This document shows positions 8,660-16,644 of a stretch of 64,000 nucleotides of DNA, piece after piece. Source of the stretch: Halosolutus halophilus (GTDB lineage: Archaea > Halobacteriota > Halobacteria > Halobacteriales > Natrialbaceae); assembly GCF_022869805.1 (NCBI RefSeq), contig NZ_CP094974.1:868001-932000 (forward strand). Direction: 5' to 3'. The translations under genes were made by a program, and so were the position numbers. Positions within the stretch are counted from its first letter, which is position 1. The number at the start of each line of letters is the position of its first letter. The notes under the pieces were generated by a model that was not told the origin of the DNA, ran no database searches, and saw only the letters and a list, made by a program, of their open reading frames with translations.

Positions 8660-9226
8660 ATGCTGACTCGCCGCGATCTGCTCGGAGCAGGAGTGCTACT
8701 GGTGAGCGCTGGCTGTCTGGGCGAGGGGACTGATACCGGCAACGGGGACAGAGGAACTGGGCCGTCGTTCTCCTCGCCTGCGTTCACAGGCGGGACATCG
8801 ATTCCCCCGAAATACACCTGCGACGGTGAGGACGTGTCTCCACCCTTGCGACTTCGTGGAACGCCGGGCACCGAGTCGTTGGCGGTGGTCGTTGACGACC
8901 CGGATGCTCCGACCGACGATCCGTTCGTCCACTGGCTGCTGTGGAACGTCCCACCGGACATCGAGGACATCCCCGAAGCGATTGCGCCTGAGCCGACCGT
9001 GGAAGCGCTGGACGGGGCGGTCCAGGGAACCAACGACTTCGGCGACCTTGGGTATCGTGGCCCGTGCCCGCCAGCAGACGACGAAAAACACACCTACCAG
9101 TTCACGGTACAGCTCGTCGACACGATCCTCGATCTCGATCCCGGGACCGCGTCCGAGACGTTCCGGACCACCGTCGAGCCGCACGTCCGGGGTGAAGCAA
9201 CGATCACTGGCACCTACGAGCGCTAG
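8660..9226 (+). CDS. PEBP / YbhB-type lipoprotein (Raf-kinase-inhibitor-like fold)
   Basis: 188 residues. RRDLLGAGVLLVSAGC is a twin-arginine signal with a lipobox, so the protein is probably outside the cell on a lipid anchor. The mature part shows the PEBP hallmarks: IPPKYTCDGEDVSPPL, VVVDDPDAPTDDPFVHWLLWNVP (the DPDAP and HW ligand-pocket motifs) and GYRGPCPP near the second half. Members bind small anionic ligands; the cellular role of archaeal ones is unknown. It begins about 90 bp after R6 and converges with the zinc-finger and PadR genes. Confidence 0.9.
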   Translation: MLTRRDLLGAGVLLVSAGCLGEGTDTGNGDRGTGPSFSSPAFTGGTSIPPKYTCDGEDVSPPLRLRGTPGTESLAVVVDDPDAPTDDPFVHWLLWNVPPDIEDIPEAIAPEPTVEALDGAVQGTNDFGDLGYRGPCPPADDEKHTYQFTVQLVDTILDLDPGTASETFRTTVEPHVRGEATITGTYER

Positions 9227-9253
9227 GAAGAGCGAAGTCGGCGCATCAGACGG

Positions 9254-9382
9254 TCAATACACCTGCTTATTGAGCGTGTAAGTGCACCAAATACTGTGGC
9301 ACTCATCACAGAGGTATCCAGCGTACCCATCGACAATATGGCGCTCGACGTGAGTGTCTTTTCCACATCCCTCACACTTCAT
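9254..9382 (-). CDS. 42-residue zinc-finger microprotein
   Basis: Short open frame with the ATG at 9382 and TGA at 9254. It contains CEGC at residues 3-6 and CDEC at 25-28, plus histidines and another Cys near the end (HSIWC), so a single treble-clef or ribbon zinc site is plausible. Small haloarchaeal proteins with two CxxC pairs are common and several regulate other processes; no function is assigned here. The stop of the PEBP gene is 28 bp away on the other strand. Confidence 0.6.
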   Translation of the reverse strand: MKCEGCGKDTHVERHIVDGYAGYLCDECHSIWCTYTLNKQVY

Positions 9383-9474
9383 GTTATCCTATTCCAGGTG
9401 AGATGATCATCTGTTCCCGAGAACTGCCGGATGGCACCCGCGGTGAGTGAGAGATTGCGTACTCACCCGCTCGG

Positions 9475-9750
9475 TCACGAATCGAGATACTGTTGTTCCC
9501 ATTCTCGGCGGTCGTGAATTTGTTCCGTTCCGGCGTCTGTGATCGCATAGTAATTTGTCCGCCGATCGAGTTGCCCCTTTTCGACCAGTTCTTTGTTCAC
9601 GAGCGTATCGAGGTTCGGATACAGTCGCCCGTGGTTAATCTCGGAGTTGTAGTATTTTTCGACTTGGTCTTTGACATCTTGGCCAGACGGTTGATCGTCA
9701 CCTGCGATAACGTAGAGGAGGTCTCGCTGAAATCCTGTAAGATCGTGCAT
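9475..9750 (-). CDS. PadR-family transcriptional regulator
   Basis: 91 residues from the ATG at 9750 (MHDLTGFQRDLLYVIAG), the usual start and length for single-domain haloarchaeal PadR proteins. The winged helix is complete: GQDVKDQVEKYY, INHGRLYPNLDTLVNKELVEKGQLDRRTNYYAIT (recognition helix and wing) and a short C-terminal dimerisation helix. PadR proteins normally repress adjacent or own promoters. R7 and the propeller gene at 10145 lie upstream on the other side, the zinc microprotein downstream. Confidence 0.9.
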   Translation of the reverse strand: MHDLTGFQRDLLYVIAGDDQPSGQDVKDQVEKYYNSEINHGRLYPNLDTLVNKELVEKGQLDRRTNYYAITDAGTEQIHDRREWEQQYLDS

Positions 9751-9928
9751 GATGGTCCCACACACCCTCTCCCAAGTAATTGTAATCCCACTAATACAAC
9801 CTTATTTTGGCAGAATAAGGATTCTCGTACGAGGACTGTTTGTGAGAACTGGTGAGAGACCATTATCTACTTTATCTGTACTGAGCGTCCACCGCCTTCG
9901 CAAGCCGATCCGAATCTGTTGCAACATT

Positions 9929-9999
9929 CGCGCTATATATTCCGCAGCGGCTGGGCTTTCTACCGAGCGGCGTGCTGGATAGAGAGGTTGAATTTAGCA
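9929..9999 (+). repeat. R element copy R7 (short middle)
   Basis: Left arm CGCGCTATATATTCCGCAG, right arm CGTGCTGGATAGAGAGG, third box AATTTAGCA. About 15 bp of the usual middle is absent. The upstream extension CTGTACTGAGCGTCCACC is at about 9876. Confidence 0.7.
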
Positions 10000-10144
10000 A
10001 AGTGAACACGTTCTGTTCATCGGTGAGGGTCTGAATCGGCTGTTGTTACGGGACGGGAACCGGACGTACCGGGGGCGTTGATGAGGCGGCTTCGTGTGAA
10101 GAAACCACAAAAGGTATTTCAGGTAGCTCTCTCTGGGTGGCTGT

Positions 10145-11314
10145 ATGCCCTCCAGACGACGTGTGCTCGCCACAACTGGGAGCCTCGCGGCCGCGGCAAC
10201 CGCTGGCTGTCTCGACTTTGGTGCCGACGTGGATCCGGGAACTGATGCCGGCACGGACTGGCCCATGCCGGACTTCGATAGCCGGGCCACCAGTTGGGCC
10301 CGCGATGCGGCTGCCCCCCGAGAGGCCCCGTCGGAACGCTTCCGGATCGACTTACCGAGTCCGACCGACCGCCCCGTCGTCGCCGACAGGACCGTCTTCC
10401 TCCCGACGATGGGGGGCCTGATTGCGCTCGACGCCGACGACGGCGAGGAACGGTGGCGATATGCACCCTCCGAGGCTGTCCCTTCCGTCTCGTCTCCGGC
10501 AGTTCACGACGGATCCGTCTACGTCACCGGTGAGGACCCCGGCCTAGTCGCGCTCGATGTCGCCGACGGATCAGTCGAGTGGACCGTCAAGAGCGACGAA
10601 CGGATGCGAGCGCCGCCCGCCCCAACCAGAGAGTGGCGCGCGCTCTATGTCGGGGACAACGCCGGCCGGGTCATCCGCGTCACCCCGGACGGTGAGGTCG
10701 AATGGACCACCGACGTGTACGGCGCTGTTACGCGGCTGGTCGCGCGCGGACCCGACGGCGTCTTCGTCGGCACGACAGCGGGGGAGGTCCACGCACTCTA
10801 TGACGGTCGGGGGATCTGGCGTCAACCGGTCCCGGGGAAGGTGACCGCGCTCGCCGCCAATGAGGGAAACGATGTCTACGTCGCTACCTTCGGCGGTGGG
10901 ACCCTCCGACTCGCCGGCGGCGCCCACGCCGGGCGTTCACGCTGGCACGCCGAGGACGGTCCGACAGCACACCGGTCGTTCGCGCTGGTTGGGACCGGCC
11001 TGTTCGGTGCAGATGGGGCTGGACTCACGCGCCAACACCATCGCACTGGCAAGCGCGATTGGCGGCTCGGTGACGACTACTTCTCGGCGCCAGCGGCCGT
11101 AGGTGACACTGTCTACGTCGGCGGCCGGGGGGAGGTGGCGGCATTCAAGGTCGGCGGCGGCCTCGGGATCGGCAGCAACCGTGTCGAAGCCCGTCGCTGG
11201 ACCTACGGGCTCGGCAATGCGGCCGGTGGCGACCTCGCCGTCGCCGACGGCGTGCTGTTCGTCCCGATCATGGGACGGGAAGACACCGAGTCTGGGTTGT
11301 TGGCGCTGGAGTGA
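10145..11314 (+). CDS. Secreted PQQ-like beta-propeller lipoprotein
   Basis: 389 residues. The start has SRRRVLATTGSLAAAATAGC, a twin-arginine signal plus lipobox. Blade repeats of the type GLIALDADDGEERWRY, SSPAVHDGSVYVTG, LVALDVADGSVEWTV and GDTVYVGG cover the rest, as in BamB-like propellers. It is clearly more GC-rich than the flanking small genes and differs in repeat wording from the propeller at 5750, so the two were probably acquired separately. Likely an extracellular binding scaffold. One-gene unit between R7 and R8. Confidence 0.85.
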   Translation: MPSRRRVLATTGSLAAAATAGCLDFGADVDPGTDAGTDWPMPDFDSRATSWARDAAAPREAPSERFRIDLPSPTDRPVVADRTVFLPTMGGLIALDADDGEERWRYAPSEAVPSVSSPAVHDGSVYVTGEDPGLVALDVADGSVEWTVKSDERMRAPPAPTREWRALYVGDNAGRVIRVTPDGEVEWTTDVYGAVTRLVARGPDGVFVGTTAGEVHALYDGRGIWRQPVPGKVTALAANEGNDVYVATFGGGTLRLAGGAHAGRSRWHAEDGPTAHRSFALVGTGLFGADGAGLTRQHHRTGKRDWRLGDDYFSAPAAVGDTVYVGGRGEVAAFKVGGGLGIGSNRVEARRWTYGLGNAAGGDLAVADGVLFVPIMGREDTESGLLALE

Positions 11315-11474
11315 CCGGTTGCTCACTCCGAAGACCGCGATTCCAGAACGGATCCCAGGATTCGACATCACCTCGAACGTGCTTCAGAGGGAAATAAAAC
11401 GACAGTCTTGTTGGTGCTCAAACCACACATAACGACTCGAAGCTCCGATTCTTGAGTCGTTTCGATACTGTCTT

Positions 11475-11561
11475 TGCGCCCTGTATCTTGCACGTCTCGG
11501 ATCGGCCTCTCCAGAAACTGTCAGAACCGGTGTGCGAGAGACAGAGAATGTATCCATCACA
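11475..11561 (+). repeat. R element copy R8
   Basis: Left arm GCGCCCTGTATCTTGCAC, middle CCAGAAACTGTCAGAACCGG, right arm TGTGCGAGAGACAGAG, third box TATCCATCACAA. CTTGCAC in the left arm faces GTGCGAG in the right, again a paired change relative to the consensus TTCAGCAC/GTGCTGAA. Confidence 0.8.
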
Positions 11562-11654
11562 ATATCTGAAATTATTTCACGATCGACGCTTCGAATCATC
11601 CGCTCAGTAGACCTGCGTATCTTGCAGTAAGCGTCACTGAGACGTGTCCAGCCG

Positions 11655-12473
11655 TTAGTCAGTACTTTCATCGTCGGTGTTATTCGCGGCAACGACCGTT
11701 CGCGCTGTCTCCACCCAATCGTGATCTGGAAATGCGACAGGACGAACGCTGTAGGTGTAGCGAAGTTCATCCTCAGCATCGTCCAGTGTGATGTCGAACG
11801 CGTAGATAATTCCATCTTCAACTCCGAGTTGAAGTGTTCCCGTGATCGCTCGTGGAACACGAGAGTCCTTTGACTCCAGGTCGGCGAGTTGGTACGTGAT
11901 GGCGGTGACACCGTGGTGAGTCGTCCTGTCGGTCGCCTTCCACCTGTAATATCCGAGGATTTCGGTGTGCCGACCGATGTTAGTTGGGGCGAACTGTCCG
12001 TAGAGACGGTCATATCGATAGTACGCGTTGGTAGTGTTATCGTAGACGAACTCATCGTCTCTCTCGAGTTCCTCGCGTTGATGTTCGTGGGGAATCTGTG
12101 CAGCAGGTTGGACGTACGCGTACGTGTCGCCATTTCGATAGTCCTTCGCACCATCCCAGAGGTCAGAGATCACCTCTCCTGTGGAGGAGTTGATGTAGTA
12201 CTCTCCTTCTACGCGCCGGTGTTCGGGTGGTTCAGTGTAGAGGATCGCGTATGAATTCCAGTGTGTCCGAGGAGTGTGCAAAACGGTGTTGTTGTCCGAT
12301 TTGAGCGTCGAAAAGTCGACATGGTTCGGGCCTGCCCCGTCGGGATACTGGTGATCGAACTTCTCCTGACCATCTGTCGACAACCCTGCAGCACTGGATA
12401 TCCTATCGGTACAACCCGCGAGACACGATAGCCCGACACCGCTGAGTGCAGAGAGAAGGGCACGACGTTCCAT
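11655..12473 (-). CDS. Lipoprotein, haloarchaeal outer-surface family (DUF7537-like)
   Basis: 272 residues from the ATG at 12473. MERRALLSALSGVGLSCLAGC is a signal with lipobox. The mature domain has the phrases EYYINSSTGEVISDLWDGAKDY, YRYDRLYGQFAPTNIG and TLQLGVEDGIIYAFDITLD that I associate with a large haloarchaeal family of sterile lipoproteins built on beta-sheets (LppX/LolA-like shape is often suggested). Substrate and role are unknown. It is a one-gene unit between R8 and the R9 pair. Confidence 0.65.
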   Translation of the reverse strand: MERRALLSALSGVGLSCLAGCTDRISSAAGLSTDGQEKFDHQYPDGAGPNHVDFSTLKSDNNTVLHTPRTHWNSYAILYTEPPEHRRVEGEYYINSSTGEVISDLWDGAKDYRNGDTYAYVQPAAQIPHEHQREELERDDEFVYDNTTNAYYRYDRLYGQFAPTNIGRHTEILGYYRWKATDRTTHHGVTAITYQLADLESKDSRVPRAITGTLQLGVEDGIIYAFDITLDDAEDELRYTYSVRPVAFPDHDWVETARTVVAANNTDDESTD

Positions 12474-12540
12474 GATGAACGTCAACCGGTAGTAAATAAG
12501 TACTTTCTGTCCCACCGCCCGCGGAGGCGTGTTCCCCCCC

Positions 12541-12604
12541 ACCCTCCAGCACGATTGCTATAACCACCACTCCCGATGATACGGGGCGTACTGGATACAG
12601 TCAT
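12541..12604 (+). repeat. Degenerate R element (R9')
   Basis: A left arm reduced to CCCTCCAGCACGA and a good right arm CGGGGCGTACTGGATACAG lie immediately upstream of the full copy R9. This gives two tandem copies with no gene between them, as expected if an intervening unit was lost. Confidence 0.5.
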
Positions 12605-12620
12605 GGGCCATTGACAGCTG

Positions 12621-12707
12621 CACGCTTTGTATCTCGCACGCTTCGCTCGACCTGTCCAGCAGTTAGCAGAATGGGCGTGCCAGATACAGAGGCTGGGTTC
12701 AGCACAC
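12621..12707 (+). repeat. R element copy R9
   Basis: Left arm CACGCTTTGTATCTCGCAC, middle CCTGTCCAGCAGTTAGCAG, right arm GGCGTGCCAGATACAGAGG, third box GGTTCAGCACAC. A clear full-length copy between the lipoprotein and the copper-permease operon. Confidence 0.8.
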
Positions 12708-12828
12708 GCTCTCCTCTTGGTTCATGGTTTAATTAGCGATAAAAACAACAACTACACTTGCGAACTTTCGGAATTCCTCGCCACTGAACACCTGTTACAG
12801 TCCCGAGATGGTTCGTGCCATTAATCTA

Positions 12829-14217
12829 TCAGTGGTGGTCGTGAGCGCCTGAGACGTCTGGATCGATCATAGCGAACTCGTCGGGCGTTTCCTCGAACGC
12901 TCGCTTGCATGCCTTCGAACAGAAGTGGTAAGTATCGTCATCGTGAGTGACGCTTGGGCCATCCTCGTCGGTCCGCATCCCACAGACTGGATCCCGGTAC
13001 TCCCCGGAGGCTCCCAGACCGCGTCGGTACACGTAGAGGAGGAATCCCGAGAGTGTGAACGCGATCAGATTGAGGTAGAACGTGTAGTTCAGTTCGAAAT
13101 AGGTCTGCTCGCTCGCAGTCATGCCACCGGCGAGATCGGGAACGATCCCCAATACGTCGAACAGTTGTTCCATGAAAAAGCCCGTAAACGCCATCGTCAC
13201 GAAGAACACGCCGAGGATGTACAGCATCACACTCCAGCCATAGTACTTCCGGTACACGTTGAGCACGGGGACCGTGATGAGGTCGGCGTAGACGAAGGCG
13301 ATGACGCCCGCGAAGCTCACACCGCCACCCCAGAGTGCGACGGCGAACGGGACGTTGCCCATGCTACCGACGAAACTGATGATGGCGATGGCCACGCCCA
13401 TGACCGCGTTCTCGGCGCTGACCAGCAAACCGTCGCCCTGGAGGAAGAGCGTGTTCCACACCCACTGTGGGACGAACACGATGACGAACCCTGAGATCAG
13501 GAAGCCCGCGATCACGTCCTTGTAGAGCATCGACCACTCCTTGCGATACTGGTTGCCGACCTTGTACCAGCCGCCCCACGACAGCAGTTCGTCCCGCCAG
13601 CCACCGCTACTGGCCGCCTCCTGCTGATAGGTTTCCATACACCCCTCCGAACAGAACTTCAATGTTTCTCCACCGTCCGTGACGAGTGAATACTCGTCTT
13701 TCCCTTCCATGCCGCAGGTCGGATCCTCGGTCACACCATGATCGTGATCTCGCTGATTCAATTCGCCGCGAACTTCCTCGAAGAGGGTCTCCGGAAGCGT
13801 CAGGTGGACGATGACCGCCATCACCGCGATGAGGATGAGGCCACCGAGTAATTCGGCAACGAGGAACTCCCAGCCCAACAGGATCAAGATCATCAAACCG
13901 AGTTCGACGATGAGGTTCGTCGAGGCGAACATGAACGCGAGGAAGTTCACGACGTGGGCACCTTTCTTGAATAGCCCCTTTCCGATGGCAACGGCCCCGA
14001 AGCTACAACCGCTGCTGGCAGCGCCGAACAGCGTGGCCTTCGTGACACCGGCCAGGTTGCCGTCACCGAGCACGGCGGCCATTCGCTCTTTTGAGACGTA
14101 GACCTGGACGAGACTGGTGATCACCAGCCCCATGATGATCGCCCACGCCGCCGTCCAGAGGAAGCCGACCCCAATCCGGAGGGCCTCGACCACCTCTGGT
14201 CCCAGTGACGCCAACAT
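12829..14217 (-). CDS. Heavy-metal permease (DUF318/SO_0444-like) with two YHS/TRASH-type metal domains
   Basis: 462 residues. About ten hydrophobic segments include the permease signature GAASSGCSFGAVAIGKGLFKKGAH (residues about 65-88). Two cysteine-rich domains are inserted: residues about 165-198 (DPTCGM...FCSEGCMETYQ) and near the C-terminus (DPVCGM...FCSKACKRAF), both of the YHS/TRASH type that binds copper or zinc. The tail is His-rich (GAHDHH). This family exports or traffics metals. It is the downstream gene of a two-gene operon with the SHOCT protein, 8 bp apart, and copper is the likeliest metal because a cupredoxin operon lies just beyond R10. Confidence 0.85.
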   Translation of the reverse strand: MLASLGPEVVEALRIGVGFLWTAAWAIIMGLVITSLVQVYVSKERMAAVLGDGNLAGVTKATLFGAASSGCSFGAVAIGKGLFKKGAHVVNFLAFMFASTNLIVELGLMILILLGWEFLVAELLGGLILIAVMAVIVHLTLPETLFEEVRGELNQRDHDHGVTEDPTCGMEGKDEYSLVTDGGETLKFCSEGCMETYQQEAASSGGWRDELLSWGGWYKVGNQYRKEWSMLYKDVIAGFLISGFVIVFVPQWVWNTLFLQGDGLLVSAENAVMGVAIAIISFVGSMGNVPFAVALWGGGVSFAGVIAFVYADLITVPVLNVYRKYYGWSVMLYILGVFFVTMAFTGFFMEQLFDVLGIVPDLAGGMTASEQTYFELNYTFYLNLIAFTLSGFLLYVYRRGLGASGEYRDPVCGMRTDEDGPSVTHDDDTYHFCSKACKRAFEETPDEFAMIDPDVSGAHDHH

Positions 14218-14225
14218 GATCGGTA

Positions 14226-14597
14226 CTATGGTTCAGTTTCGAGTCGGTTCCGCCGTCGTTCGTATCCTTCGTCGCTCAGGTCGCCGCGTGCGTAGGCAGC
14301 CCGAAGCTCCTCAAGTGCAGGGTCAGACGATTCATCCTGCTTGGTCACCGCCCGATAGCCGAGGTAGACGGCCCCGACGATGACGGCGAGGAAGAGGAGT
14401 TGCATCCCCACGCCGATGATGAGCATCCACCCGGACACTCCATCCGCACCCCACATGCCGATATCCCACATCCCGCCCATCATCGGTCCAGCCCCCATTA
14501 TACCGAACCCCATGGCGAACATGGGAAAGACGACGAGGGCAGCGACGATTGCGAGGACGACCCAGACAAGTTGCCGATCAGTTGTATTGGTGGTCAT
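14226..14597 (-). CDS. Small membrane protein with C-terminal SHOCT domain
   Basis: 123 residues: two hydrophobic segments flanking a Met/Gly-rich stretch (FGIMGAGPMMGGMWDIGMW), then a SHOCT motif (DPALEELRAAYARGDLSDEGYERRRNRL). SHOCT motifs are short oligomerisation or tethering helices. The methionine clusters could coordinate copper(I), which fits the permease that follows. A close relative sits at 15400 on the other strand beyond R10, so the pair bracket the repeat. Confidence 0.85.
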   Translation of the reverse strand: MTTNTTDRQLVWVVLAIVAALVVFPMFAMGFGIMGAGPMMGGMWDIGMWGADGVSGWMLIIGVGMQLLFLAVIVGAVYLGYRAVTKQDESSDPALEELRAAYARGDLSDEGYERRRNRLETEP

Positions 14598-14777
14598 GAT
14601 TTTTGTCCCTGAGTTGCGTCGAGACGCGATTCCTATCTAAATAGGGGTGCATCGTTCAATGCCGTTGCCCTTATGATACCAAAGCTAATGACCCCCCAAT
14701 CCTTGGAATGCAATCTACTTTGCCATTGAGTAAGTGATTCCGATCCGAACATGGCTCTCATGCTCTCGTGCGAGATA

Positions 14778-14862
14778 CGCGCTCTGTATCAGCAGCGACT
14801 GCTCATTCTGCGTGATCACTGTCAGAGACGGCGTGCTGACTACAGTGGAGAGATCCATCACC
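14778..14862 (+). repeat. R element copy R10
   Basis: Left arm CGCGCTCTGTATCAGCAG, middle CTCATTCTGCGTGATCACTG, right arm CGTGCTGACTACAG, third box GATCCATCACC. Same subtype as R1. It lies between two divergent metal-related operons, so promoters for both must be in or beside it. Confidence 0.8.
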
Positions 14863-14967
14863 TCGTAACCTGAGAGAACACTCGTTCGAGAAGCCAGTCC
14901 ATTTTCCGATAGACGCCAAAAAACAATCGCCAGACGATACCACACGGTTAAGACTCTCCAGGGGGTA

Positions 14968-15393
14968 GTGTACACTATCGGATATACCATACAACACTCG
15001 GTGTCGGGTGACTTCGACGAAGTCGTCGACACAACAATCGTTGCACTCGAAGACTAGGGATTTGGCGTCCTCTCTGACATTGATATTCAGGCCACGTTTG
15101 AAAAGAAGCTCGGCGATGAATTCCGACAGTATCGGATTCTCGGCGCGTGCAACCCTGCACTCGCACAGGAGGGACTGACTGAGGAGATCGAACTCGGCGC
15201 ACTCCTCCCGTGTAACGTTATCGTCTACGAAACTGACGATGGAGACATCGTGGTAAGTGCCGTCGATCCGCAGCAACTCGTTGGGATCGCCGACAACGAC
15301 GCGCTCACCGCTATCGCGACTGAGGTCAACGACCGATTCGAGCGTGTGCTCGCGACCGTTACCGACGACCACAAATCTGTGTCCGGGGCTTGA
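14968..15393 (+). pseudogene. DUF302-family gene interrupted by an in-frame TAG
   Basis: Read from the GTG at 14968 the frame gives TIGYTIQHSVSGDFDEVVDTTIVALED, then TAG at 15055-15057, then GFGVLSDIDIQATFEKKLG, RQYRILGACNPALAQEGL and LLPCNVIVYET to the TGA at 15391. This is a complete DUF302 domain of about 140 residues with a single nonsense codon where relatives usually have Glu or Gln. DUF302 proteins are common beside metal-resistance genes. The distance to the SHOCT gene (6 bp) and the retained downstream reading argue that the break is recent or a sequencing error. Confidence 0.8.
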
Positions 15394-15399
15394 TTCTCG

Positions 15400-15753
15400 A
15401 TGTCATCGTCAAACCAACTCGACACGACGACCATCGTCCTCCTAATTCTCGGGGCAATCATCGTGCTTCCGGTACTCACGATGGGATTCGGCGGCATGAT
15501 GGGATATAGCGGAATGATGGGCCAGTATGGGGGTGCTGGCGGGTGGTGGCCCCTAGTTGGGATGCTCGTTCCCTTCACCTTGCTCCTCGTTCTCCTCGGG
15601 GGTGGCTATCTCATCCTCCAGCGCGTGACCGACAGTCAGACGCCTCACGATCCTGCGATGGAGGAGCTACGCACGGCGTACGCTCGCGGAGAGCTCTCTG
15701 ACGAGGAATTTAAGGAGCGGCGACGCCGGCTCCGGACACGAAAGGGGGAGTAG
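15400..15753 (+). CDS. Small membrane protein with C-terminal SHOCT domain
   Basis: 117 residues, two hydrophobic segments around GFGGMMGYSGMMGQYGGAGG, then the SHOCT motif DPAMEELRTAYARGELSDEEFKERRRRL. It is a paralogue of the protein at 14226, with the same Met/Gly-rich linker. It is preceded by the broken DUF302 gene and its stop (TAG at 15751) overlaps the GTG of the cupredoxin gene, so the three form one operon. A copper-handling role is inferred from context. Confidence 0.85.
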   Translation: MSSSNQLDTTTIVLLILGAIIVLPVLTMGFGGMMGYSGMMGQYGGAGGWWPLVGMLVPFTLLLVLLGGGYLILQRVTDSQTPHDPAMEELRTAYARGELSDEEFKERRRRLRTRKGE

Positions 15754-16460
15754 TGGTTCTCACGATACCCACTCGACGACGCGTATTCGCACTCATCGGC
15801 GGACCGATCGTAACCAGTCTGGCGGGATGTCTGAATAATAGTGATTCCCAGCCTGCTGGAGATACCGACGACGGGAACAACGAGTCCACTCCCGAGTCCA
15901 ACGATAATCATGATCATGAGAACAGTCACGAGCTTGGCCATCCGGAGAAGCGTATCGAGGTAAGGATGGAATCGGACGACGATAGCAACCATTTCGTCCC
16001 ACATGTCGTTCACATCGAGGAGGGAGGCACGGTTACGTGGGTCCTGGAGAGCGGCGCTCACGACACGGTCAGCTACCATCCGGACAACGCTGACCTTCTC
16101 CCGTCGACGTCCGAGCGACGGATGCCGGAAGAGACTCTCCCGTGGCGGAGTGAGTTGTATCGGACCAGAGGAGAGACGTTTGAGCGAACGTTCGAAGAGA
16201 CGGGGGTATATGACTACACCTGTACCGTCGTCGAACATGGCCATGGCCCAGACCGTGGACACGGTCCCTATGGCCATCACCGAACACACGAGGCGACGGG
16301 CATGGTCGGCCGCGTGATCGTCGGCTGGCCAGAACTCGATCCCGACGCTCAGCCTGCACTCCAGTCACCCGCAGATGGACTCCCCGACGCCACAAAACGT
16401 GAACTTGAGGGGTTCAATGAACGAACCAGGGCGGCACTAGAGCACCCCGACGAACATTGA
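15753..16460 (+). CDS. Halocyanin-like blue-copper lipoprotein
   Basis: 235 residues from the GTG at 15753, overlapping the upstream stop by one base. TRRRVFALIGGPIVTSLAGC is a twin-arginine signal with lipobox. A His/Asp-rich linker (NDNHDHENSHELGHPEK) follows, then a cupredoxin domain: HVVHIEEGGTVTWV, SGAHDTVSYH (first His ligand), YDYTCTVVEHGH (Cys and second His) and EATGMVGRVIVG (Met ligand). An insert of His-rich sequence lies between Cys and Met (GHGPDRGHGPYGHHRTH). Electron carrier or periplasmic copper binder are both possible. Confidence 0.88.
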   Translation: MVLTIPTRRRVFALIGGPIVTSLAGCLNNSDSQPAGDTDDGNNESTPESNDNHDHENSHELGHPEKRIEVRMESDDDSNHFVPHVVHIEEGGTVTWVLESGAHDTVSYHPDNADLLPSTSERRMPEETLPWRSELYRTRGETFERTFEETGVYDYTCTVVEHGHGPDRGHGPYGHHRTHEATGMVGRVIVGWPELDPDAQPALQSPADGLPDATKRELEGFNERTRAALEHPDEH

Positions 16461-16644
16461 ACGCGTCGATCTCAACCAATCCAGAGACGATCTCAGATAT
16501 CACTCTCTTTGGTGGTTCTGGGCGATCCAGGCCTACGTGACTACGTGCGGCGTATCTGGTCCTGAAGTGCCACGGATGTGTCCCTGTTGATCGAGTCCTC
16601 AACCGCTTTGATCGAAGGTTTGTGTCTGCTGAATACGCGCTGTC

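Noticed and set aside
14968-15393. Pyrrolysine or other recoding of the TAG in the DUF302 gene
   Set aside because: No pyl genes are seen, haloarchaea generally lack them, and relatives have an ordinary residue at this position. A mutation or base error is simpler.
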